Assembly: GCF_000003605.2 (NCBI RefSeq)
Contig: NW_003151702.1
Span: 1 to 21,478 of the forward strand
Direction of reading: 5' to 3'
Source: Saccoglossus kowalevskii
Taxonomy: Eukaryota > Hemichordata > Enteropneusta > Harrimaniidae
Length of the DNA: 21,478 nt
A model generated the notes under the pieces. It saw only the letters and a list, made by a program, of their open reading frames with translations. It did no database searches and had not been told where the DNA came from. Below, piece by piece: positions 11,058-21,478 of this stretch (position 1 is the stretch's first letter; every line of letters starts with the position of its first letter). Position numbers and translations under genes: made by a program.

Positions 11058-12849
11058 CTATACTGAATCCCACCATGACTTATACTGAACATACACAGCT
11101 GCCTCACTTAATAAATACCTGTCTATACTGAACCCCACCATGACTTATACTGAATAAATACCTGTCTATACTGAACCCCACCATGACTCATACTGAACAC
11201 ACACAGCTGCCTACTGAATAAATACCTGTCTATACTGAACCCCACCATGACTTATACTGAATAAATACCTGTCTATACTGAACCCCACCATGACTTATAC
11301 TGAACACACACAGCTGCCTACTGAATATATACCTGTCTACACTGAACCCCACCATGACTTGTACTGAACACACACAGCTGCCTACTGAATAAATACCTGT
11401 CTATACTGAACCCCACCATGACTTATACTGAACACGCACAGCTGCCTCACTGAATAAATACCTGTCTATACTGAACCCCACCATGACTCATACTGAACAC
11501 GCACAGCTGCCTACTGAATAAATACCTGTCTATACTGAACCCCCATGACTCATACTGAACACACACAGCTGCCTCACTGAATAAATACCTGTCTATACTG
11601 AACACGCACAGCTGCCTACTGAATAAATACCTGTCTATACTGAACCCCACCATGACTCGTACTGAACACGCACAGCTACCTACTGAATAAATACCTGTCT
11701 ATACTGAACCCCACCATGACTCATACTGAACACGCACAGCTGCCTACTGAATAAATACCTGTCTATACTGAACCCCACCATGACTTATACTGAATAAATA
11801 CCTGTCTATACTGAACCCCACCATGACTCATACTGAACACACACAGCTGCCTACTGAATAAATACCTGTCTATACTGAACCCCACCATGACTCATACTGA
11901 ACACACACAGCTGCCTCACTGAATAAATACCTGTCTATACTGAACCACACCATGACTCATACTGAATAAATACCTGTCTATACTGAACCCCCCATGACTC
12001 GTACTGAACACGCACAGCTGCCTACTGAATAAATACCTGTCTATACTGAACCCCACCATGACTCATACTGAACACACACAGCTGCCTCACTGAATAAATA
12101 CCCGTCTATACTGAACCCCACCATGACTCATACTGAACACACACAGCTGCCTCACTGAATAAATACCTGTCTATACTGAACCCCCATGACTCATACTGAA
12201 CACACACAGCTGCCTCACTGAATAAATACCTGTCTATACTGAACCCCACCATGACTCATACTGAACACACACAGCTGCCTACTGAATAAATACCTGTCTA
12301 TACTGAACCCCACCATGACTCATACTGAACACGCACAGCTGCCTACTGAATAAATACCTGTCTATACTGAACCCCACCATGACTCATACTGAACACACAC
12401 AGCTGCCTCACTGAATAAATACCTGTCTATACTGAACCCCCATGACTCATACTGAACACACACAGCTGCCTCACTGAATAAATACCTGTCTATACTGAAC
12501 CCCACCATGACTCATACTGAACACACACAGCTGCCTACTGAATAAATACCTGTCTATACTGAACCCCACCATGACTCATACTGAACACACACAGCTGCCT
12601 ACTGAATAAATACCTGTCTATACTGAACCCCACCATGACTCATACTGAACACACACAGCTGCCTACTGAATAAATACCTGTCTATACTGAACCCCACCAT
12701 GACTTATACTGAATAAATACCTGTCTATACTGAACCCCCCCATGACTCATACTGAACACGCACAGCTGCCTACTGAATAAATACCTGTCTATACTGAACC
12801 CCATGACTCATACTGAACACGCCCAGCTGCCTACTGAATAAATACCTGT
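11058..12849 (+). repeat. Higher-order block 7 (1792 bp), mosaic
   Basis: It starts with the full marker (TTAATAAA at 11108) and has A' at 11327. Its first 600 bp match block 3, including the B-deleted A-C unit at 11577-11618, which lies at the same offset as the one at 3599. From 11714 to the block end it matches block 1 (962-2097) at a constant offset of 10,752, including AACCACACC near 11944 and CCCG at 12101-12104. The block therefore joins a block-3-like left half to a block-1-like right half. Confidence 0.9.
11577..11618 (+). repeat. A-C unit lacking B (block 7)
   Basis: A is 11577-11597 and C is 11598-11618. It lies 7,978 bp from the block 3 copy, the same offset as the surrounding sequence, so the two share one deletion event by descent. 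Confidence 0.92.
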
Positions 12850-14401
12850 CTATACTGAATCCCACCATGACTTATACTGAACATACACAGCTGCCTCACT
12901 TAATAAATACCTGTCTATACTGAACCCCACCATGACTTATACTGAATAAATACCTGTCTATACTGAACCCCACCATGACTCATACTGAACACACACAGCT
13001 GCCTACTGAATAAATACCTGTCTATACTGAACCCCACCATGACTTATACTGAATAAATACCTGTCTATACTGAACCCCACCATGACTTATACTGAACACA
13101 CACAGCTGCCTCACTGAATATATACCTGTCTACACTGAACCCCACCATGACTTGTACTGAACACACACAGCTGCCTACTGAATAAATACCTGTCTATACT
13201 GAACCCCACCATGACTTATACTGAACACGCACAGCTGCCTCACTGAATAAATACCTGTCTATACTGAACCCCACCATGACTCATACTGAACACGCACAGC
13301 TGCCTACTGAATAAATACCTGTCTATACTGAACCCCCATGACTCATACTGAACACACACAGCTGCCTCACTGAATAAATACCTGTCTATACTGAACCCCC
13401 CATGACTCATACTGAACACGCACAGCTGCCTACTGAATAAATACCTGTCTATACTGAACCCCACCATGACTCATACTGAACACGCACAGCTACCTACTGA
13501 ATAAATACCTGTCTATACTGAACCCCACCATGACTTATACTGAATAAATACCTGTCTATACTGAACCCCCCATGACTCATACTGAACACGCACAGCTGCC
13601 TACTGAATAAATACCTGTCTATACTGAACCCCCATGACTCATACTGAACACGCACAGCTGCCTACTGAATAAATACCTGTCTATACTGAACCCCACCATG
13701 ACTTATACTGAATAAATACCTGTCTATACTGAACCCCACCATGACTCATACTGAACACACACAGCTGCCTACTGAATAAATACCTGTCTATACTGAACCC
13801 CACCATGACTCATACTGAACACGCACAGCTGCCTACTGAATAAATACCTGTCTATACTGAACCCCACCATGACTCATACTGAACACACACAGCTGCCTCA
13901 CTGAATAAATACCTGTCTATACTGAACCCCCATGACTCATACTGAACACACACAGCTGCCTCACTGAATAAATACCTGTCTATACTGAACCCCCATGACT
14001 CATACTGAACACACACAGCTGCCTCACTGAATAAATACCTGTCTATACTGAACCCCACCATGACTCATACTGAACACACACAGCTGCCTACTGAATAAAT
14101 ACCTGTCTATACTGAACCCCACCATGACTCATACTGAACACACACAGCTGCCTACTGAATAAATACCTGTCTATACTGAACCCCACCATGACTCATACTG
14201 AACACACACAGCTGCCTACTGAATAAATACCTGTCTATACTGAACCCCACCATGACTTATACTGAATAAATACCTGTCTATACTGAACCCCCCATGACTC
14301 ATACTGAACACGCACAGCTGCCTACTGAATAAATACCTGTCTATACTGAACCCCATGACTCATACTGAACACGCCCAGCTGCCTACTGAATAAATACCTG
14401 T
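12850..14401 (+). repeat. Higher-order block 8 (1552 bp)
   Basis: It starts with the full marker (TTAATAAA at 12900) and has A' at 13120. Between about 13900 and 14040 two CCCCCATG short-B units with CCTCA ends follow one another. These are 63 bp long, a multiple of three, so a minus-strand frame stays open across them at 13852-14061; this is a result of unit length, not evidence of coding. The block ends with the standard module and a CGCCC junction at 14373. Confidence 0.87.
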
Positions 14402-14665
14402 CTATACTGAATCCCACCATGACTTATACTGAACATACACAGCTGCCTCACTTAATAAATACCTGTCTATACTGAACCCCACCATGACTTATACTGAATA
14501 AATACCTGTCTATACTGAACCCCACCATGACTCATACTGAACACACACAGCTGCCTACTGAATAAATACCTGTCTATACTGAACCCCACCATGACTTATA
14601 CTGAATAAATACCTGTCTATACTGAACCCCACCATGACTTGTACTGAACACACACAGCTGCCTAC

Positions 14666-14923
14666 TGAATAAATACCTGTCTATACTGAACCCCACCATG
14701 ACTTATACTGAACACGCACAGCTGCCTCACTGAATAAATACCTGTCTATACTGAACCCCACCATGACTCATACTGAACACGCACAGCTGCCTACTGAATA
14801 AATACCTGTCTATACTGAACCCCACCATGACTTATACTGAACACGCACAGCTGCCTCACTGAATAAATACCTGTCTATACTGAACCCCACCATGACTCAT
14901 ACTGAACACGCACAGCTGCCTAC
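14666..14923 (+). repeat. 129 bp local tandem duplication in block 9
   Basis: A two-unit segment (65 bp with CTTATA and a CCTCA end, then 64 bp with CTCATA and a CCTA end, both with CACGCACAG) occurs twice in succession, with equivalent ACTTATA positions at 14700 and 14829. Other blocks have one copy here. It looks like a recent unequal exchange. Confidence 0.8.
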
Positions 14924-14985
14924 TGAATAAATACCTGTCTATACTGAACCCCCATGACTCATACTGAACACACACAGCTGCCTCA

Positions 14986-15027
14986 CTGAATAAATACCTG
15001 TCTATACTGAACACGCACAGCTGCCTA
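14986..15027 (+). repeat. A-C unit lacking B (block 9)
   Basis: A is 14986-15006 and C is 15007-15027. It is 11,387 bp from the block 3 copy in matching context, which includes the following CTCGTA B and the GCTACC form of C. Confidence 0.92.
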
Positions 15028-16362
15028 CTGAATAAATACCTGTCTATACTGAACCCCACCATGACTCGTACTGAACACGCACAGCTACCTACTGAATAAA
15101 TACCTGTCTATACTGAACCCCACCATGACTTATACTGAATAAATACCTGTCTATACTGAACCCCCCATGACTCATACTGAACACGCACAGCTGCCTACTG
15201 AATAAATACCTGTCTATACTGAACCCCCCATGACTCATACTGAACACGCACAGCTGCCTACTGAATAAATACCTGTCTATACTGAACCCCACCATGACTT
15301 ATACTGAATAAATACCTGTCTATACTGAACCCCACCATGACTCATACTGAACACACACAGCTGCCTACTGAATAAATACCTGTCTATACTGAACCCCACC
15401 ATGACTCATACTGAACACACACAGCTGCCTCACTGAATAAATACCTGTCTATACTGAACCCCACCATGACTCATACTGAATAAATACCTGTCTATACTGA
15501 ACCCCCCATGACTCATACTGAACACGCACAGCTGCCTACTGAATAAATACCTGTCTATACTGAACCCCACCATGACTCATACTGAACACACACAGCTGCC
15601 TCACTGAATAAATACCCGTCTATACTGAACCCCACCATGACTCATACTGAACACACACAGCTGCCTCACTGAATAAATACCTGTCTATACTGAACCCCCA
15701 TGACTCATACTGAACACACACAGCTGCCTCACTGAATAAATACCTGTCTATACTGAACCCCACCATGACTCATACTGAACACACACAGCTGCCTACTGAA
15801 TAAATACCTGTCTATACTGAACCCCACCATGACTCATACTGAACACGCACAGCTGCCTACTGAATAAATACCTGTCTATACTGAACCCCACCATGACTCA
15901 TACTGAACACACACAGCTGCCTCACTGAATAAATACCTGTCTATACTGAACCCCCATGACTCATACTGAACACACACAGCTGCCTCACTGAATAAATACC
16001 TGTCTATACTGAACCCCACCATGACTCATACTGAACACACACAGCTGCCTACTGAATAAATACCTGTCTATACTGAACCCCACCATGACTCATACTGAAC
16101 ACACACAGCTGCCTACTGAATAAATACCTGTCTATACTGAACCCCACCATGACTCATACTGAACACACACAGCTGCCTACTGAATAAATACCTGTCTATA
16201 CTGAACCCCACCATGACTTATACTGAATAAATACCTGTCTATACTGAACCCCCCATGACTCATACTGAACACGCACAGCTGCCTACTGAATAAATACCTG
16301 TCTATACTGAACCCCATGACTCATACTGAACACGCCCAGCTGCCTACTGAATAAATACCTGT

Positions 16363-17688
16363 CTATACTGAATCCCACCATGACTTATACTGAACATACA
16401 CAGCTGCCTCACTTAATAAATACCTGTCTATACTGAACCCCACCATGACTTATACTGAATAAATACCTGTCTATACTGAACCCCACCATGACTCATACTG
16501 AACACACACAGCTGCCTACTGAATAAATACCTGTCTATACTGAACCCCACCATGACTTATACTGAACACGCACAGCTGCCTCACTGAATAAATACCTGTC
16601 TATACTGAACCCCACCATGACTCATACTGAACACACACAGCTGCCTACTGAATAAATACCTGTCTATACTGAACCCCACCATGACTCATACTGAACACAC
16701 ACAGCTGCCTCACTGAATAAATACCTGTCTATACTGAACCCCACCATGACTCATACTGAATAAATACCTGTCTATACTGAACCCCCCATGACTCATACTG
16801 AACACGCACAGCTGCCTACTGAATAAATATCTGTCTATACTGAACCCCACCATGACTCATACTGAACACACACAGCTGCCTCACTGAATAAATACCTGTC
16901 TATACTGAACCCCACCATGACTCATACTGAACACACACAGCTGCCTCACTGAATAAATACCTGTCTATACTGAACCCCCATGACTCATACTGAACACACA
17001 CAGCTGCCTCACTGAATAAATACCTGTCTATACTGAACCCCACCATGACTCATACTGAACACACACAGCTGCCTACTGAATAAATACCTGTCTATACTGA
17101 ACCCCACCATGACTCATACTGAACACACACAGCTGCCTACTGAATAAATACCTGTCTATACTGAACCCCACCATGACTCATACTGAACACACACAGCTGC
17201 CTCACTGAATAAATACCTGTCTATACTGAACCCCACCATGACTCATACTGAATAAATACCTGTCTATACTGAACCCCCCATGACTCATACTGAACACGCA
17301 CAGCTGCCTACTGAATAAATACCTGTCTATACTGAACCCCACCATGACTCATACTGAACACACACAGCTGCCTCACTGAATAAATACCTGTCTATACTGA
17401 ACCCCCATGACTCATACTGAACACACACAGCTGCCTCACTGAATAAATACCTGTCTATACTGAACCCCACCATGACTCATACTGAACACGCACAGCTGCC
17501 TACTGAATAAATACCTGTCTATACTGAACCCCACCATGACTCATACTGAACACGCACAGCTGCCTACTGAATAAATACCTGTCTATACTGAACCCCACCA
17601 TGACTCATACTGAACACACACAGCTGCCTCACTGAATAAATACCTGTCTATACTGAACCCCCATGACTTATACTGAATAAATACCTGT
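16363..17688 (+). repeat. Higher-order block 10 (1326 bp)
   Basis: It starts with the full marker (TTAATAAA at 16413) and lacks A', like blocks 4 and 5. One A subunit has ATATCTG (T at 16830). It ends without the CGCCC junction: an AB unit with CCCCCATG and a CTTATA end runs directly into the variant start of block 11. The left half is close to the left halves of blocks 4 and 5 and the right half to block 4. Confidence 0.86.
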
Positions 17689-19407
17689 CTATACTGAACC
17701 CCACCATGACTTATACTGAACATACACAGCTGCCTCACTTAATAAATACCTGTCTATACTGAACCCCACCATGACTTATACTGAATAAATACCTGTCTAT
17801 ACTGAACCCCACCATGACTCATACTGAACACACACAGCTGCCTACTGAATAAATACCTGTCTATACTGAACCCCACCATGACTTATACTGAATAAATACC
17901 TGTCTATACTGAACCCCACCATGACTTATACTGAACACACACAGCTGCCTACTGAATATATACCTGTCTACACTGAACCCCACCATGACTTGTACTGAAC
18001 ACACACAGCTGCCTACTGAATAAATACCTGTCTATACTGAACCCCACCATGACTTATACTGAACACGCACAGCTGCCTCACTGAATAAATACCTGTCTAT
18101 ACTGAACCCCACCATGACTCATACTGAACACGCACAGCTGCCTACTGAATAAATACCTGTCTATACTGAACCCCCATGACTCATACTGAACACACACAGC
18201 TGCCTCACTGAATAAATACCTGTCTATACTGAACCCCCCATGACTCATACTGAACACGCACAGCTGCCTACTGAATAAATACCTGTCTATACTGAACCCC
18301 ACCATGACTCGTACTGAACACGCACAGCTACCTACTGAATAAATACCTGTCTATACTGAACCCCACCATGACTTATACTGAATAAATACCTGTCTATACT
18401 GAACCCCCCATGACTCATACTGAACACGCACAGCTGCCTACTGAATAAATACCTGTCTATACTGAACCCCCCATGACTCATACTGAACACGCACAGCTGC
18501 CTACTGAATAAATACCTGTCTATACTGAACCCCACCATGACTTATACTGAATAAATACCTGTCTATACTGAACCCCACCATGACTCATACTGAACACACA
18601 CAGCTGCCTACTGAATAAATACCTGTCTATACTGAACCCCACCATGACTCATACTGAACACACACAGCTGCCTCACTGAATAAATACCTGTCTATACTGA
18701 ACCCCACCATGACTCATACTGAATAAATACCTGTCTATACTGAACCCCCCATGACTCATACTGAACACGCACAGCTGCCTACTGAATAAATACCTGTCTA
18801 TACTGAACTCCACCATGACTCATACTGAACACACACAGCTGCCTCACTGAATAAATACCCGTCTATACTGAACCCCACCATGACTCATACTGAACACGCA
18901 CAGCTGCCTACTGAATAAATACCTGTCTATACTGAACCCCCATGACTCATACTGAACACACACAGCTGCCTCACTGAATAAATACCTGTCTATACTGAAC
19001 CCCCGTGACTCATACTGAACACACACAGCTGCCTACTGAATAAATACCTGTCTATACTGAACCCCACCATGACTCATACTGAACACGCACAGCTGCCTAC
19101 TGAATAAATACCTGTCTATACTGAACCCCCATGACTCATACTGAACACACACAGCTGCCTCACTGAATAAATACCTGTCTATACTGAACCCCCATGACTC
19201 ATACTGAACACACACAGCTGCCTACTGAATAAATACCTGTCTATACTGAACCCCACCATGACTTATACTGAATAAATACCTGTCTATACTGAACCCCCCA
19301 TGACTCATACTGAACACGCACAGCTGCCTACTGAATAAATACCTGTCTATACTGAACCCCATGACTCATACTGAACACGCCCAGCTGCCTACTGAATAAA
19401 TACCTGT
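17689..19407 (+). repeat. Higher-order block 11 (1719 bp)
   Basis: It opens with the variant marker seen at block 3 (AACCCC, CATACAC, TTAATAAA at 17739) and has A' at 17958. It tracks block 3 for about 1.2 kb but keeps the B subunit that block 3 lost at 3620, so the offset changes from 14,609 to 14,630 across that point. Later it carries CCCCCGTG (CpG 19004-19005), otherwise seen only in block 1 at 529-530, and the following 180 bp match block 1. It ends with a shortened 3' module and a CGCCC junction at 19379. Confidence 0.87.
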
Positions 19408-21478
19408 CTATACTGAATCCCACCATGACTTATACTGAACATACACAGCTGCCTCACTTAATAAATACCTGTCTATACTGAACCCCACCATGACTTATAC
19501 TGAATAAATACCTGTCTATACTGAACCCCACCATGACTCATACTGAACACACACAGCTGCCTCACTGAATATATACCTGTCTACACTGAACCCCACCATG
19601 ACTTGTACTGAACACACACAGCTGCCTACTGAATAAATACCTGTCTATACTGAACCCCACCATGACTTATACTGAACACGCACAGCTGCATCACTGAATA
19701 AATACCTGTCTATACTGAACCCCACCATGACTCATACTGAACACGCACAGCTGCCTACTGAATAAATACCTGTCTATACTGAACCCCCATGACTCATACT
19801 GAACACACACAGCTGCCTCACTGAATAAATACCTGTCTATACTGAACCCCCCATGACTCATACTGAACACGCACAGCTGCCTACTGAATAAATACCTGTC
19901 TATACTGAACCCCACCATGACTTATACTGAATAAATACCTGTCTATACTGAACCCCACCATGACTCATACTGAACACACACAGCTGCCTCACTGAATATA
20001 TACCTGTCTACACTGAACCCCACCATGACTTGTACTGAACACACACAGCTGCCTACTGAATAAATACCTGTCTATACTGAACCCCACCATGACTTATACT
20101 GAACACGCACAGCTGCCTCACTGAATAAATACCTGTCTATACTGAACCCCACCATGACTCATACTGAACACGCACAGCTGCCTACTGAATAAATACCTGT
20201 CTATACTGAACCCCCATGACTCATACTGAACACACACAGCTGCCTCACTGAATAAATACCTGTCTATACTGAACCCCCCCATGACTCATACTGAACACGC
20301 ACAGCTGCCTACTGAATAAATACCTGTCTATACTGAACCCCACCATGACTCGTACTGAACACGCACAGCTACCTACTGAATAAATACCTGTCTATACTGA
20401 ACCCCACCATGACTTATACTGAATAAATACCTGTCTATACTGAACCCCCCATGACTCATACTGAACACGCACAGCTGCCTACTGAATAAATACCTGTCTA
20501 TACTGAACCCCCCATGACTCATACTGAACACGCACAGCTGCCTACTGAATAAATACCTGTCTATACTGAACCCCACCATGACTTATACTGAATAAATACC
20601 TGTCTATACTGAACCCCACCATGACTCATACTGAACACACACAGCTGCCTACTGAATAAATACCTGTCTATACTGAACCCCACCATGACTCATACTGAAC
20701 ACACACAGCTGCCTCACTGAATAAATACCTGTCTATACTGAACCCCACCATGACTCATACTGAATAAATACCTGTCTATACTGAACCCCCCATGACTCGT
20801 ACTGAACACGCACAGCTGCCTACTGAATAAATACCTGTCTATACTGAACCCCACCATGACTCATACTGAACACGCACAGCTACCTACTGAATAAATACCT
20901 GTCTATACTGAACCCCACCATGACTTATACTGAACACACACAGCTGCCTCACTGAATAAATACCCGTCTATACTGAACCCCACCATGACTCATACTGAAC
21001 ACACACAGCTGCCTCACTGAATAAATACCTGTCTATACTGAACCCCCATGACTCATACTGAACACACACAGCTGCCTCACTGAATAAATACCTGTCTATA
21101 CTGAACCCCACCATGACTTATACTGAATAAATACCTGTCTATACTGAACCCCACCATGACTCATACTGAACACACACAGCTGCCTCACTGAATATATACC
21201 TGTCTACACTGAACCCCACCATGACTTGTACTGAACACACACAGCTGCCTACTGAATAAATACCTGTCTATACTGAACCCCACCATGACTTATACTGAAC
21301 ACGCACAGCTGCATCACTGAATAAATACCTGTCTATACTGAACCCCACCATGACTCATACTGAACACGCACAGCTGCCTACTGAATAAATACCTGTCTAT
21401 ACTGAACCCCCATGACTCATACTGAACACACACAGCGGCCTCACTGAATAAATACCTGTCTATACTGAACCCCCCATG
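19408..21478 (+). repeat. Higher-order block 12 (at least 2071 bp, incomplete)
   Basis: It starts with the full marker (TTAATAAA at 19458). A' occurs three times, at 19571, 19998 and 21194. The first is only 113 bp after TTAATAAA instead of 219-220, consistent with loss of one 43 bp and one 64 bp unit. The first two are 427 bp apart, as in block 5. The block is largely a copy of the middle of block 5, joined near 20935 to a second copy of block 5 material that runs off the window end. No closing junction is present. Confidence 0.87.

Larger units (their letters stand above)
14402..16362 (+). repeat. Higher-order block 9 (1961 bp)
   Basis: It starts with the full marker (TTAATAAA at 14452). 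A' is missing, but the CTTGTA B subunit that normally follows A' is kept near 14640, so about one unit has been deleted between a normal A and the CTTGTA B. A 129 bp (65+64) tandem duplication follows, with matching CTTATA positions at 14701 and 14830. The B-deleted A-C unit is at 14986-15027. The right part, with CCCG at 15615-15618, matches the right parts of blocks 1 and 7, and the block ends with a CGCCC junction at 16334. Confidence 0.88.
1..21478 (+). repeat. Hierarchical satellite/minisatellite array, 64/65 bp ABC unit mixed with 43 bp AB unit
   Basis: Every base belongs to head-to-tail copies of one unit in a single orientation. The full unit has three subunits, A (21 bp), B (22 bp, or 19-22 through C-run changes) and C (21 or 22 bp, ending CCTA or CCTCA), giving mostly 64 or 65 bp and sometimes 61-63 bp. 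A shorter 43 bp unit lacks C. Consensus composition is about 45% G+C, but the plus strand is strongly C- and A-rich (22 C against 7 G, 22 A against 14 T per 65 bp). Plus-strand frames are closed by TGA and TAA in every unit. No unique DNA occurs inside or at the edges, so the array continues both ways. The sequence shows the repeat directly; a vertebrate-type methylated genome is inferred from CpG decay. I do not recognise the family by name. Confidence 0.98.

Noticed and set aside
1..21478. CRISPR array
   Set aside because: Repeats are contiguous with no unique spacers. The interspersed sequences are themselves subunits of the repeat, and no cas genes are present.
1..21478. Telomeric repeat or known human-type alpha satellite
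   Set aside because: No TTAGGG-like hexamer tracts and no 171 bp periodicity or CENP-B box were seen. A subtelomeric or centromeric location is possible but cannot be read from the sequence.
1..21478. Transposon, endogenous retrovirus or insertion sequence inside the array
   Set aside because: Every stretch reads as A, B or C subunits. There is no interruption, terminal inverted repeat, target-site duplication or coding remnant.
1..21478. Structured RNA or tRNA genes encoded in the unit
   Set aside because: No cloverleaf, box motifs or long inverted repeat was seen within a unit; the only clear palindromes are the short ATGACTCAT and CAGCTG.

Overview
The whole 21,478-base window is one uninterrupted tandem repeat array with no unique flanking sequence at either end, so the array is longer than the window. 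I see no gene, RNA gene, mobile element or CRISPR array. The only open frames are 60-75 codon minus-strand frames that restate the repeat.

The array has three levels. (1) A 21-22 bp ancestral unit, still visible as three diverged subunits that each begin CTGAA and carry a TGNCT core near the end: A (AT-rich, with AATAAA and TGTCT), B (C-rich, with ATGACTCAT) and C (CA-rich, with CAGCTG and TGCCT). (2) These form a 64/65 bp ABC unit, mixed with a 43 bp AB unit that lacks C. By hand estimate there are roughly 350-380 A-headed units. (3) A compound junction marker occurs 12 times and divides the window into blocks starting at 1, 2098, 3080, 5425, 7134, 9569, 11058, 12850, 14402, 16363, 17689 and 19408. 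The eleven complete blocks range from 982 to 2435 bp. Blocks share diagnostic variants and stretches of 0.5-1.5 kb that are nearly identical but up to about 14.6 kb apart, so they are mosaics made by unequal exchange or conversion.

Organism: a eukaryote, most likely a vertebrate with CpG methylation. Many variable positions are CG/CA/TG alternatives, the signature of methyl-cytosine deamination, and large satellite arrays of this kind are typical of such genomes. Species and chromosomal location cannot be read from the sequence.

Points most worth a second look: the B subunit carries a perfect palindromic AP-1 site (ATGACTCAT), probably about 200 times in the window, and its presence or absence follows one CpG-derived dinucleotide; the three-in-one origin of the unit; the mosaic block structure; and the strong strand asymmetry. 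I found no evidence of a protein-based or RNA-based system here, and the array may simply be an undescribed satellite.
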